DNA from: Cohaesibacter sp.
GTDB taxonomy: Bacteria; Pseudomonadota; Alphaproteobacteria; Rhizobiales; Cohaesibacteraceae
Direction of reading: 5' to 3'
NCBI GenBank assembly: GCA_025210795.1
Contig: JAOAQZ010000044.1
Location: 1 to 64,000, forward strand
Length of the DNA stretch: 64,000 nt
A program made the translations under genes and the position numbers. Below, piece by piece: positions 40,308 to 48,866 of this stretch. Position 1 is the first letter of the stretch, and each line of letters begins with the position of its first letter. Under the pieces are notes generated by a model, which ran no database searches, was not told the origin of the DNA, and saw only the letters and a program-made list of their open reading frames with translations.

Positions 40308-40940
40308 ATGACCGCAGACCCCACCCAGCCGGGCACACAGAACAAACATGATTATGGAGAAGTCATGTTCAAGGCTATGACTTCTCGACAGTCTGTCTCG
40401 CCCAAGCGGCTTTCAGAGCCCGGCCCCAGTCCGCAACAACTTGAAAAGCTGGTCGAGGTTGCCGGTTGCGCGCCACATCATGGCCTGTTGCGCCCTTGGC
40501 GTTTTGTGCTGTTCGAAAAAGAAGCCCGCCCCAAGCTTGCCGATGTGTTTGAAGCGGCACTCTTGGAGCGCTGTCCTGATGCCGATGAGGAAGATCGCCA
40601 CCGCGCGCGCGAAAAAGCAGCCCGTGGGCCCCTGCTGCTTGGAGTGATTGTGACGGTTGACCAATCGGATGAGAAAGTTGCTTTCGAAGACCAGATCGCC
40701 TCTGCGGGTGCTGCTCTTCAAAATGTGTTGTTGCAGGCCCATGCCTTTGGCTATGCAGCAAAGGCAACATCAGGCCGCGCGGTGCGCACGCAAGCCTTCC
40801 GCACTGCTATCGGACTGGAAAAGGATGAGACTTTCCTGTGTTTCCTCGCCATTGGAACTGCGATACAATCCAGCCGCACAAAGCTTCGGCCCAATGCCCA
40901 AAGCCTGCTAACCAACTGGAATGGTCTGGCTGGGGGATAG
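40308..40940 (+). CDS. Nitroreductase-family flavoprotein, YdjA-like
   Basis: A 210-residue FMN-dependent reductase. The FMN contacts are SRQSVSPKRL near residue 26 (the family R-R/Q-S-x motif), AGCAPHHGLLRPWRFVLF (about 52-69), ASAGAALQNVLLQAHAFGYAAKATSG (a long helix; about 130-155) and the FLAIGTA strand near the C-terminus. Overall pattern and the compact size match the YdjA branch, which uses NAD(P)H to reduce nitro compounds or quinones. AAGGAAGG precedes the ATG. It is convergent with the DMT transporter. Confidence 0.87.
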   Translation: MTADPTQPGTQNKHDYGEVMFKAMTSRQSVSPKRLSEPGPSPQQLEKLVEVAGCAPHHGLLRPWRFVLFEKEARPKLADVFEAALLERCPDADEEDRHRAREKAARGPLLLGVIVTVDQSDEKVAFEDQIASAGAALQNVLLQAHAFGYAAKATSGRAVRTQAFRTAIGLEKDETFLCFLAIGTAIQSSRTKLRPNAQSLLTNWNGLAGG

Positions 40941-40992
40941 CAAACTCTTAGATCGCTCCTACCACTTATAAAACGCTTGGTTTAGCTTGTTC

Positions 40993-41907
40993 TTACTGGT
41001 GGCTTTCTGCCTTTGGAGGCCTGCTAGGCAGATTATTAAAGAAAATACCAAGCCCGATCAGTGCCAGACCATAGAGATGATAAAGCTCCAGCCGTTCTCC
41101 CAAAAAGAGAATAGCAAGAATAGTGACCCACATCGGTACAAGATTGAGCATGATGCCCGCCTTGGCAGGGCCTATCAGTGCCACGCCCTGATTAAAGGCA
41201 AGATAGGCAAGAAGGGACGCAACAAGAGACACATAGCCAACGCTCATAGCCGCCTGCATGGTAAGCGGCATGGGCATAACGGCTTGGCTTTCCCAGATAT
41301 AAAAGGGCAAGAGCAAGAAGGCTCCGAGCCCAGCTGTTGCTGTCAACAGGGCATAGCCATTTAGATCGTCTGGTTTAAATTTGAGCGTGATTGAGTAGAG
41401 CGCCCAGACAATGGATGCACCCAACATCCAAACATCGCCGGTGGTAAAGCTCAGCGAAGCAAGGAGGGCCGGATCGGCCTTGCTGATAACCACTGCCACA
41501 CCCGCAAAGGCCAGCATGATGCCCAGCCCCTGTGACAGCTGGATTGGCGTTTTAAGAAACAGCCGTGAGAACAGGACCACAAAGGCAGGGCAGGTGGAGA
41601 GCAGCAGGGTAGCATTAATCGCCGTTGTCGATTGTACCGAGAAATATTGCAGTGGATGAAACAGCGCCATTGCCAGCACAGACATGGCCAAAAGCAGCTT
41701 CCATTCGCGTTTCAATATGGGCCAAGAGCGCTTCATCAGCGGTAAAGTGAAAAGGAGAAGGACACCAAATGCCACTGCCCAGCGCCAGAAGGACAGCCCT
41801 AAAGGCGGTAAGTCTCCCCGTACGGCACGCCCGATAACGATATTGCCACCCCACGTGCAGGTGGCAAAGGCCAGCAGCAAGAATGCAAGAATGTCAGGAC
41901 GTTTCAT
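40993..41907 (-). CDS. EamA-family (DMT) transporter
   Basis: A 304-residue exporter of the drug/metabolite superfamily with ten helices in two EamA repeats. The first contains CTWGGNIVIGRAVRGDLPPLGLSFWRW, and the second WALYSITLKFKP and LNLVPMWVTILAILFLGERL. It is the RhaT/YdcZ-like branch with a typical aromatic first helix. The substrate is unknown; amino acids or purines are common for this group. ATG 41907 gives the family start (KRPDILAFLLLAF); the open frame runs 47 codons further. Divergent or parallel neighbours do not suggest a pathway. Confidence 0.86.
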   Translation of the reverse strand: MKRPDILAFLLLAFATCTWGGNIVIGRAVRGDLPPLGLSFWRWAVAFGVLLLFTLPLMKRSWPILKREWKLLLAMSVLAMALFHPLQYFSVQSTTAINATLLLSTCPAFVVLFSRLFLKTPIQLSQGLGIMLAFAGVAVVISKADPALLASLSFTTGDVWMLGASIVWALYSITLKFKPDDLNGYALLTATAGLGAFLLLPFYIWESQAVMPMPLTMQAAMSVGYVSLVASLLAYLAFNQGVALIGPAKAGIMLNLVPMWVTILAILFLGERLELYHLYGLALIGLGIFFNNLPSRPPKAESHQ

Positions 41908-42100
41908 AAAAGGCCTATCAACTGCCTGCCACAAAGCAGGGCCTATGGTCGGGCGGAATAGTGTTTGTAAGAAGAGCTGGGATGAACAAGTCTCCCCTTT
42001 AAAGGGGGGCGAGGCAAAGTGCAAGGGATGATGTTGGTCTTGAGACACTCGGGCGCGGGGAAAAAGGCGAGGTTTTGCGCTTTTTGTACCCCCCTTGCGC

Positions 42101-42132
42101 CCATTACGTCCATTACGTCCATTACGTCCATT
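42101..42132. repeat. 9-bp tandem repeat downstream of a LysR gene
   Basis: CCATTACGT occurs three times in a row (42101, 42110, 42119), followed by the partial copy CCATTGC. It begins 12 bases beyond the LysR stop codon on the minus strand. A slippage-type repeat; function unknown. Confidence 0.9.
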
Positions 42133-42138
42133 GCACCA

Positions 42139-43047
42139 TCAGGCAACAAGGCTGCGGACAAGAGCCTCTACTTCCTTTGCCACATCCACGCGCGGCTGGG
42201 CAGGTACATGCAAACACAGGCAGCGCTTCCACTTCTCCCCCCGAAAGGGCAAGAACTTCACCCCTTGCGTTGCATTCTCGCTCATCGAGGCAATGGTCAG
42301 CCCAAGGCCTGCTGCGACCATGGTAAGAGCACGGCCATCCTGCTCTGTGCGGTAGCGGACTTGTAGTTCCATATCTTTTTCTTGCAGCCAAGCCTCCATG
42401 CGCGGGCGCATTTCGCAATGCATGCGGGCAATGAACGGCTCGCCTTTCAGATCATGCATGCTCAATGATTGGCGAGAGGCAAAGGGATGATCTTCTGGGA
42501 CGGCAACCCCAAAAAGATCCTCTTTAAGCACGATCATGCGATCCTCTTTACCTCCCTCCGGCGCCCACCAATCCAGCTCCCGCTTACCCATTTCCTTTGC
42601 TTCCCCCGCATGCACCGCAAAAACCAGATCATAAATGCGATCATCCAGCGCATCCGAGCGATGGACGGGGCCGGTATCGCTGACATCAAAAAAGACATGC
42701 GGCGTGGTGATGGCAAAGCCTTTGAGGATGTCGCTTAAAAAGGGGGTGGGAAAGCTGTTGGCGGCAAGAATACGCAAAATCGTGGTTTGCTTGCGCTTGC
42801 GAAAGCTGCGTTTAAGCTCGTCCAGTTCCCCCACAATCTTTTCGGCAGAATGTTTAAGCCGCCGCCCTTCGGGCGTCAGGGCCACGTTGCGCTTATTACG
42901 CACAAAAAGCTGACAGCCAAGTTCTGCCTCCAGCTTGGCAATGGAGGCAGAAAGGGCGGGCTGGGAAATATTGGCAAGAGCCGCCCCGCGCGTAAAACTG
43001 CCACTTTCGCTGGCTGCAAGAAAATGTGTGAGCTGCTTGATATCCAT
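42139..43047 (-). CDS. LysR-family transcriptional regulator, CynR-like
   Basis: A 302-residue regulator. The N-terminal helix-turn-helix MDIKQLTHFLAASESGSFTRGAALANISQPALSASIAKLEAELG (positions 1-44 of the protein; the core is GAALANISQPALSASI) is standard for the family. The effector domain starts near residue 90 (TTILRILAANSFPT) and includes WWAPEGGKEDRMIVLKED. It is divergent from an acyl-CoA thioesterase and probably controls it. The ATG at 43047 is the family start; a longer frame continues 28 codons upstream. Confidence 0.88.
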   Translation of the reverse strand: MDIKQLTHFLAASESGSFTRGAALANISQPALSASIAKLEAELGCQLFVRNKRNVALTPEGRRLKHSAEKIVGELDELKRSFRKRKQTTILRILAANSFPTPFLSDILKGFAITTPHVFFDVSDTGPVHRSDALDDRIYDLVFAVHAGEAKEMGKRELDWWAPEGGKEDRMIVLKEDLFGVAVPEDHPFASRQSLSMHDLKGEPFIARMHCEMRPRMEAWLQEKDMELQVRYRTEQDGRALTMVAAGLGLTIASMSENATQGVKFLPFRGEKWKRCLCLHVPAQPRVDVAKEVEALVRSLVA

Positions 43048-43192
43048 GCCGGTCCCATTGCGAGAGATAGTTATATAAGAAAAATCTATCGTAATTAGCA
43101 ATACTATCGATTGGACGAATGAAAAAATCAAGCCTATCCTTTTTAAAAGCGAAGCAATATCGGCCCTTGCATAAGGGGCTTATGGAGCCTGA

Positions 43193-43621
43193 ATGACACA
43201 ATTGGAAACATATCGCGGGGTCGTTTATCCGCAGCATCTGGATCATATGGGCCATATGAATGTGGCCTTTTATACATCCAAATTTGATGAAGCGACCTGG
43301 CATCTGTTCGGGATGATCGGCATCTCGAACGCCTATATTCAAAGCGAGCAGAAAGGAATGGCAGCGCTTAACCAGACCACGACTTATAAGGCAGAAGTGA
43401 TGGCTGGGGATTTGTTGGTGATCAAATCCCGGCTTCTGGAAATGTCGGAAAAGAAAATCCGTTTTCTCCATATCATGGAAGAGGCGCAGACAGGTAAAGA
43501 GGTCGCCACCACCGAATTGTTCGGGGTGCATCTTGATCGCGTCAAGCGAAAGTCCTGTCCTTTTCCCGATCATATTCTGGAAAAAGGCCAAAGCCTTATA
43601 GCCCAACAGCAGGCAGGCTAG
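43193..43621 (+). CDS. Acyl-CoA thioesterase (4HBT family)
   Basis: A 142-residue hotdog-fold enzyme. The catalytic region is YPQHLDHMGHMNVAFYTSKFDEA (about 12-34), where the family aspartate of the D-x-x-G-H-x-N motif is Asp17. It would hydrolyse a short or medium acyl-CoA, releasing CoA. Length and motif fit the 4-hydroxybenzoyl-CoA thioesterase class. It is divergent from the LysR gene across a 145-base promoter region and ends in a strong terminator. Confidence 0.88.
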   Translation: MTQLETYRGVVYPQHLDHMGHMNVAFYTSKFDEATWHLFGMIGISNAYIQSEQKGMAALNQTTTYKAEVMAGDLLVIKSRLLEMSEKKIRFLHIMEEAQTGKEVATTELFGVHLDRVKRKSCPFPDHILEKGQSLIAQQQAG

Positions 43622-43660
43622 TCTCGTTCCTCAGATAGACTGATCAACTGTTGGTATCCT

Positions 43661-43702
43661 AAGCCAGCCTTGTGCGGACCCACCGCCGGGCTGGCTTTTT
43701 TT
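43661..43702. terminator. Rho-independent terminator between convergent genes
   Basis: AAGCCAGCC / GGCTGGCTT, a perfect 9-bp stem with a 19-base loop, followed by TTTTT on the plus strand. It lies between the thioesterase gene and the convergent MATE gene. Confidence 0.9.
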
Positions 43703-43723
43703 CGCGGTAATTTGTGCGGCTCT

Positions 43724-45142
43724 TCACGCAAGTTGCGCATTGCGAAGGCTGCGAAAACGCCGATATAGCAAAGCAAGGCGCAAGGTCTCCTCACCCACAA
43801 GCACCCCAAAGGCTAGCAGAAGCGGCAAGTCGAACAGCACAATAAGCACCAGCAGAAGCGGCAAGCCTGCGCCCCATTGCAGGACAAGCTGAATGCGCAT
43901 CACCCATTGTGGCTGATCAATCGCCCGCAACACCGCCCCAAAGCTCACCGACAGGGAGCGCACAAAGACCAGCAAGCAAGCCAAGGGGATAAGCGTCAAG
44001 AAATGCAGCCGAACCGTGCCCGAGACATGTAGCGATAAGGCGCAAACCAGCATCGAGATTCCGAGAAAGCCCAGCGCCAGCTTGGGAGCCATATTTTTAA
44101 GCACAATCATGATGGAGGCAATTGCCCCTTGCATGGATTTGCTGCCAAGGGAGAGATCCGCACAAGCCATGGTGGAGGAGAGGGCAATCCCCCGCCCCAA
44201 TACATTGGCAATGGAACGCCACGGGGCCATCAGGGCCAGAGCGGCATAGGCTTGATAGGGCAATTGGGCAAAGAGTAGCTGATAGGCTTGCGAGCCAAGA
44301 ATAAGCGCCCCGACATTAAGCGACACCGGCAGCGCCAGCCGATTAAACAAAAGCCGCTCCTGCATAGAGGGCAGGGACAGCCCCACCCAAGGCCCAGCCT
44401 TTGATAAATCCATTGCGGTCAGGATGAGGAGATAGAAAAGGCGGGCACTTTGGGCGATCAGCGTTGCAATGGCTGCCCCCATAATGCCAAGGGCTTCAAA
44501 GCCCAAAAGGCCATAGATCAATATGGCATTGAGCGCGATATTCAGGGGAACCTCGATAGCAAAGCCCCAAAGCTGCCGCTGGGACTGGTGCCGCACATCA
44601 AAGGAGAGTGATAACAGATAAGCAAGGAAGGAGATGGGCAAGCCATAGACCATCCATCCCAAATAGCGCTTGGCAGCAAAGCCGATGCCTGATGTGGTTG
44701 CCAGCCAATCCACCAGAAAATGGATGTTGAAGCGAAACAGCAAGGTAAGGATCAGCGCCAGAGGAATGCCCACCACAAGGCAATAACAAAGGCGGCGATA
44801 AAAGCCCGCAGCAGCCGTGCTGGACGCGCTCTGGCTAAGGAGAATCTGCGCAGCAGAGCCAAGCCCGAACAAAAGCGCCATGAAAATCCCGTATATCCCG
44901 GCAGACAGACCCAAACCGGCAAGAATTTCGTCGCCCAAGGGCGCAACCATATTGGCGTCGAGCAAGAGAGCGGACGTTGCAAAAAGACCCGAAAGAGACA
45001 AAAACCCGGCCTGACGCAAAATAGCGCCCGGTGTGCGAGCCGGAGCCGGATCGGGGGGGAGGTCTACCGGCTGCTCTGGCCGGCTGGTGGATTTCTCGAG
45101 CGAAGAGGAGGCGGGACCCTTTGGCGGTGTGGCTGATGTCAT
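43724..45142 (-). CDS. MATE-family efflux transporter
   Basis: A 472-residue polytopic protein with 12 hydrophobic helices and the internal two-fold repeat of MATE pumps (about 45-255 and 265-460). Distinctive segments are LDANMVAPLGDEILAGLGL near helix 2, and RYLGWMVYGLPISFL and GVLVGEETLRLALLYRRF near the ends. The family exports organic cations or drugs using Na+ or H+. The N-terminal 40 residues are an unusual Pro/Ser-rich extension (LPPDPAPARTPG), possibly a mis-set start: the next ATG is well into the first helices, so the extension seems real. Confidence 0.88.
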   Translation of the reverse strand: MTSATPPKGPASSSLEKSTSRPEQPVDLPPDPAPARTPGAILRQAGFLSLSGLFATSALLLDANMVAPLGDEILAGLGLSAGIYGIFMALLFGLGSAAQILLSQSASSTAAAGFYRRLCYCLVVGIPLALILTLLFRFNIHFLVDWLATTSGIGFAAKRYLGWMVYGLPISFLAYLLSLSFDVRHQSQRQLWGFAIEVPLNIALNAILIYGLLGFEALGIMGAAIATLIAQSARLFYLLILTAMDLSKAGPWVGLSLPSMQERLLFNRLALPVSLNVGALILGSQAYQLLFAQLPYQAYAALALMAPWRSIANVLGRGIALSSTMACADLSLGSKSMQGAIASIMIVLKNMAPKLALGFLGISMLVCALSLHVSGTVRLHFLTLIPLACLLVFVRSLSVSFGAVLRAIDQPQWVMRIQLVLQWGAGLPLLLVLIVLFDLPLLLAFGVLVGEETLRLALLYRRFRSLRNAQLA

Positions 45143-45549
45143 GATAATCGCTTCACACGAGGAAGGGGACTCCCCGGATTTGCAGTCCTTTGATCTGAAA
45201 TGGGCGCTATGTTCTATGGATTATTCTGCGCGCCTGCATGCTGGGTTTCAAGAGTGTAATTCTGCCGCAGGACAGGGCATAGCCGCCTCTTGGTTTCATC
45301 CTGCGCAAGAATCGCGTCACATTAGGGTAATTACGTAAAAATGCCAAGCAAAGGGATTTTATTCCGCGCCGCACTTAGCAAATAGTCTGCCCTCAATCCA
45401 AACGTCTCTGGCAAGTCTTGCTGCCTTATAAAAAAGAGGCGTCCTTGGCTTTTGTGTAAGGAGGGTGCCAATCTCTTTAAGCTGTGCTAGACCCGTGTCA
45501 TCTGCAAGCAAGATGACAATAGGCAAAAGATATGATGCAGGATGGCTCA
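45143..45549. other. Intergenic region, no gene assigned
   Basis: A gap of about 400 bases between the MATE gene and the small membrane protein gene. A 65-codon frame opens at about 45144 but lacks any family signal, and I do not annotate it. Confidence 0.4.
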
Positions 45550-45789
45550 ATGGAGCAAACATACTCTTCCCGGATACTGGCCTTGCCCGAGCCGCAAATT
45601 GCCGGATTGGCCATCTCCTCTCCCTTGATGGGGATTGCCCTATTGCTGGTCTTTGTTATCAGCGGCAAAGTGTTTCGCGATAACTGGAAGCTTCAAGGGG
45701 GGAATTGGAAGAGAAATTGCTGGCTCTCAGGCATTCTGGCAAGTCTGTGTTTTGCCATTCTTGCCTTCGTACCTTTCGCGCCCAATTAG
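45550..45789 (+). CDS. Small two-helix membrane protein
   Basis: A 79-residue protein from ATG 45550 (an AGGA lies 8-9 bases upstream; two further ATGs lie at 45532 and 45535). Two hydrophobic helices (about 22-39 and 58-75), SPLMGIALLLVFVISGKVF and WLSGILASLCFAILAFVP, are joined by a basic loop with Trp residues (RDNWKLQGGNWKRNCWL). Its stop codon overlaps the convergent nqrM stop by 4 bases. I do not recognise the family. Being next to the NQR maturation genes, it might be related to them, but nothing proves this. Confidence 0.55.
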   Translation: MEQTYSSRILALPEPQIAGLAISSPLMGIALLLVFVISGKVFRDNWKLQGGNWKRNCWLSGILASLCFAILAFVPFAPN

Positions 45790-46046
45790 GTTGATGCTTT
45801 CTCAAGGGCTGCTTTCTCCAAAGCGGCCTTTTCTCTGGCAGCCTTTTTGCGCGGGCATTCCAGCTTTTCCTTCAAGGGGCTGTTGGGATCAACCGGCGCA
45901 TTGCAAACCAGGCAATGATCGGCATCGGAGATCGCGTTTAGCCCGCCGCATGAGCCGGTGATCGGCTTGCGCATAAAAATGACACCCAGCGACATGCCCA
46001 AAACAATCAGCATCAACAGGCCAAAGGCAAGAAAAAAGGTGGTCAT
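45786..46046 (-). CDS. nqrM: NQR maturation protein NqrM
   Basis: An 86-residue membrane protein (former DUF539) needed for maturation of the Na+-translocating NADH:quinone oxidoreductase, thought to deliver iron to the Cys4 site between NqrD and NqrE. One transmembrane helix (about 5-24) is followed by the conserved cysteines at 33 (GSCGGL), 45 and 48 (CLVC) and 64 (LECPRK), all present. The last 20 residues hold an unusual EKAAL-EKAAL-EKA repeat, absent from the family core. GGAGA precedes the ATG at 46046; an upstream ATG at 46082 is less likely. It follows apbE on the same strand. Confidence 0.93.
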   Translation of the reverse strand: MTTFFLAFGLLMLIVLGMSLGVIFMRKPITGSCGGLNAISDADHCLVCNAPVDPNSPLKEKLECPRKKAAREKAALEKAALEKAST

Positions 46047-46158
46047 GTCGGTCAGTCTCCAATACCGGCAGCTATGCCACATGGGGCAGAGCTAGATGTC
46101 TTTACATCTGTCAATCGCGCAAAACAGGGCTTTAAGCGTTGTAAGCGATCCTGTCTTA

Positions 46159-47217
46159 TCAGTTTTTTTCCATCAATGCATCAAAAGCTGGCGAAGAACT
46201 TGTCACAAATCCGTCAGCCGTGCGCCTGATGAAATAGGCAGCAATGCCATGCTCTGTTGCAAGCTTGCGCCCCGCTTCTTCCCCCAAAACCAGCAAAGCA
46301 GTGGCAAGGCCATCTGCCCGCATGCCGCTTTTTGCCAAAATTGTGACCGAGGCCAGGTCATGGGTGACCGGACGGCCTGTTTTGGGGTCAAGAATATGGG
46401 ACAGGCGCTTGCCATCCTTTTCGATATAATTGCGATAATCGCCCGATGTTGCCAGCCCCATATCCCGCACAGGGACAATAAGCTGCACCGAACGACCAAG
46501 CGCATCTGGCTTTTCTACACCAACGCGCCAAGGCTCGCCTTGTTCATTCACACCGCGGGTGAGCAAATCCCCGCCGATTTCCACCAGATAATTCTCAAAG
46601 CCGTGTTTCTCAAGGCTGCGAGCGATTAAATCTGCGCCATATCCCTTGGCAATAGCCGACAGATTGACCGTCACCGTGCCCTTGCGCTTGCGAAGTGCGG
46701 CAGATTGTCCATCCTTTGCTGGGCGGACTTCTAGCAAATCGGACTGCCCCACTTGCTTAAGGGCTTCACGGATCTGCAAGTCCGTGGGAAAGGTCTCATC
46801 ATCATTGGGGCCAAATCCCCACAAATCGATGAGTGGGGCCAAAGTGACATCAAATGCACCGCCGCTCAAATGATGAATGGAGGACGCCTCGGCCATCACT
46901 TGAGCAAAAGCAGGAGAGATCTCCTGCCAGCGGGTGGAGGGGCTTTTATTGAAACGCGAAAGCGCGCTGTCTTCTTCCCAGTTGGAAAATGTCCCGGTGG
47001 CTTCATCAAGGGCGGCCTTAATATCCAGATAAAGCTGTTCTTTATTTATCTTGCCTTCGGACTCTAGGGCCTTGATGGAATAAGACGTGCCCATTGTTGT
47101 GCCGCGCAGCACATAGTGATCTGTCTGCGGCGCGATAAGATCGCACCCACCAAGCAGTATAGTGATGCAAAATACAGCAAAGAGAGAGATGAAACGCCGC
47201 ACAATCAACCCCGACAT
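46159..47217 (-). CDS. apbE: FAD:protein FMN transferase ApbE
   Basis: A 352-residue lipoprotein that attaches FMN to threonines of NqrB and NqrC. The N-terminus is a signal peptide with lipobox LLGGC (Cys25). Catalytic features follow: GTTMGTSYSIKA, NWEEDSALSRFNKS, the FAD/Mg site VNLSAIAKGYGADLI, GGDLLTRG, the ATSGDYRNY segment and the SHILDPKTGRPV motif. The start at 47217 is the ATG nearest the signal peptide; ATG 47247 is 10 codons upstream. It is divergent from nqrABCDEF, whereas in many bacteria apbE follows nqrF. It lies 112 bases before nqrM. Confidence 0.94.
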   Translation of the reverse strand: MSGLIVRRFISLFAVFCITILLGGCDLIAPQTDHYVLRGTTMGTSYSIKALESEGKINKEQLYLDIKAALDEATGTFSNWEEDSALSRFNKSPSTRWQEISPAFAQVMAEASSIHHLSGGAFDVTLAPLIDLWGFGPNDDETFPTDLQIREALKQVGQSDLLEVRPAKDGQSAALRKRKGTVTVNLSAIAKGYGADLIARSLEKHGFENYLVEIGGDLLTRGVNEQGEPWRVGVEKPDALGRSVQLIVPVRDMGLATSGDYRNYIEKDGKRLSHILDPKTGRPVTHDLASVTILAKSGMRADGLATALLVLGEEAGRKLATEHGIAAYFIRRTADGFVTSSSPAFDALMEKN

Positions 47218-47334
47218 GGCCGCAAAGCCAGAATGATCAAAATGCAAAATGTGAGCGGTTGATGCTCTGTTTTTTTATACCAAGTCAAGAAAAAACACCG
47301 CAAAAAGGAAAAACTTGCCTATCAAAGGTGCAAA

Positions 47335-47350
47335 TGGCCCATTTGGGCCA
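47335..47350. promoter_or_regulatory. Palindrome between apbE and nqrA
   Basis: TGGCCCA-TT-TGGGCCA is a perfect 7-bp inverted repeat with a 2-base centre, in the 296-base divergent region. It lies 164 bases before nqrA and 118 before apbE. It is a candidate operator that would control both halves of the NQR locus together. Confidence 0.5.
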
Positions 47351-47513
47351 AAAACAAACACCAGCTAGCTTGGAAAAAGGAGTTAGATCCCCCTCTAGAC
47401 CTTGATTTGTTAAACGCGCCTCGTTAGTCAAAGGGGTGACCGGGGCACGCGGCAAAAAGGGACGATTCTCTTTCGTCGGGGTGCTGTATACACTTACTCA
47501 GTCAAGGTATGCT

Positions 47514-48863
47514 ATGAAGCTGAAAAAGGGATTGGATCTGCCGATTACTGGCGCTCCCGTCCAGACCATTCATGATGGACCCAAAATTACGAAGGTCGCC
47601 CTGAATGGTAGGGACTTCATTGGCCTGAAACCAAAAATGCTGGTTGCAGAAGGAGACAAGGTGAAAAAGGGGCAACCGCTCTTTGTTCACAAAGAGTCGC
47701 CTGATGTGGCATATGTGGCACCTGGTGGCGGCACCATTTTAGCAATCAATCGCGGCCCGCGCCGCGTGCTGGAAACCATTGTTATCGCACTGGATGACAG
47801 CGAAGACGAAATCACCTTCGAAGCAGTGGAGCCATCCAAGCTCGGTGATCTGTCCCGCGAAGCAGTGCAGCAGCGCCTCTATGAAAGTGGCCTCTGGACA
47901 GCTTTCAAGACGCGGCCTTATTCTTATGTGCCAGCGCAGGGTAGTGTGCCAAACTCAATTTTTGTCACCGCCATGGATACCGAGCCGCTTGCACCGACCG
48001 CATCCGTGATCATTGAGGAAAAGGCCGAGAGTTTCTCAGCTGGTCTTGATGTGTTGTCGCATCTGACAGATGGCCCTGTTTTTGTCTGCCACAAGCCGCA
48101 TACCCTAATCCCGGCCAGCTCCAGTGCTTCTGTCCGTCAGGAGATTTTTGACGGGCCGCACCCGGCAGGCCTTGCGGGTACACATATTCATCACCTTGAT
48201 CCGGTCAGCGCAGAAAAAACCGTCTGGTCTCTTGGCTATGCCGAGGTCATTGCCATCGGTGATCTGTTTGTGACAGGCAAGCTCAATACTGATCGGGTTG
48301 TCGCTCTTGCCGGACCACTGGCAACCAACCCGCGCCTTGTGCGCACCCGCGTCGGCGCTTCGATGGATGAGCTGACAGCCGATGAAATCGAGGCAGGTAT
48401 TGATTGCCGGGTTATTTCCGGCTCTGTTCTGTCCGGTGTTGCTGCCCATGACCAGTTTGCTTATCTAAGTCACGGCGCACGGATGGTCACCCTGATCAAG
48501 GAAGATACCGAGCAGAGCATTCTGGGCTGGATCAATCCTTCGCCCAAAAATTACTCTTTCCTCAATGTGCATTTCTCTTCGCTGATGCGCTGGTCCAAGA
48601 AATTCCCCTTCGGCTCCAACCTTAATGGCGGACGCCGGGCCATGGTGCCTTTGGGCTCTTACGAGCGATTGGTGCCAATGGATATTTTGCCAACCCAGCT
48701 GCTGCGTGCCTTACTGGTGCTTGATACCGATCAGGCCCAGTTGCTTGGTGCTCTTGAGCTGGATGAGGAAGATCTCGCACTCTGCACCTTCGTTTGTCAC
48801 TCCAAATATGAGTATGGCGAAGCCTTGCGGGCCAATCTCACAAAAATCGAAAAAGAGGGCTGA
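47514..48863 (+). CDS. nqrA: Na+-NQR subunit A
   Basis: A 449-residue peripheral subunit of the Na+-translocating NADH:ubiquinone oxidoreductase. The N-terminal MKLKKGLDLPITGAP is the family hallmark and sets the start, although the frame is open 26 codons further. It belongs to the RnfC/NqrA fold; HKESPDVAYVAPGGGTI near residue 62 is a biotin-lipoyl-like segment, and residues 260-330 form the SLBB-like part. NqrA contacts the quinone site. The ribosome site is weak (AAGG). First gene of nqrABCDEF; all six follow with gaps of -8 to 15 bases. Confidence 0.97.
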   Translation: MKLKKGLDLPITGAPVQTIHDGPKITKVALNGRDFIGLKPKMLVAEGDKVKKGQPLFVHKESPDVAYVAPGGGTILAINRGPRRVLETIVIALDDSEDEITFEAVEPSKLGDLSREAVQQRLYESGLWTAFKTRPYSYVPAQGSVPNSIFVTAMDTEPLAPTASVIIEEKAESFSAGLDVLSHLTDGPVFVCHKPHTLIPASSSASVRQEIFDGPHPAGLAGTHIHHLDPVSAEKTVWSLGYAEVIAIGDLFVTGKLNTDRVVALAGPLATNPRLVRTRVGASMDELTADEIEAGIDCRVISGSVLSGVAAHDQFAYLSHGARMVTLIKEDTEQSILGWINPSPKNYSFLNVHFSSLMRWSKKFPFGSNLNGGRRAMVPLGSYERLVPMDILPTQLLRALLVLDTDQAQLLGALELDEEDLALCTFVCHSKYEYGEALRANLTKIEKEG

Positions 48864-48866
48864 GTC

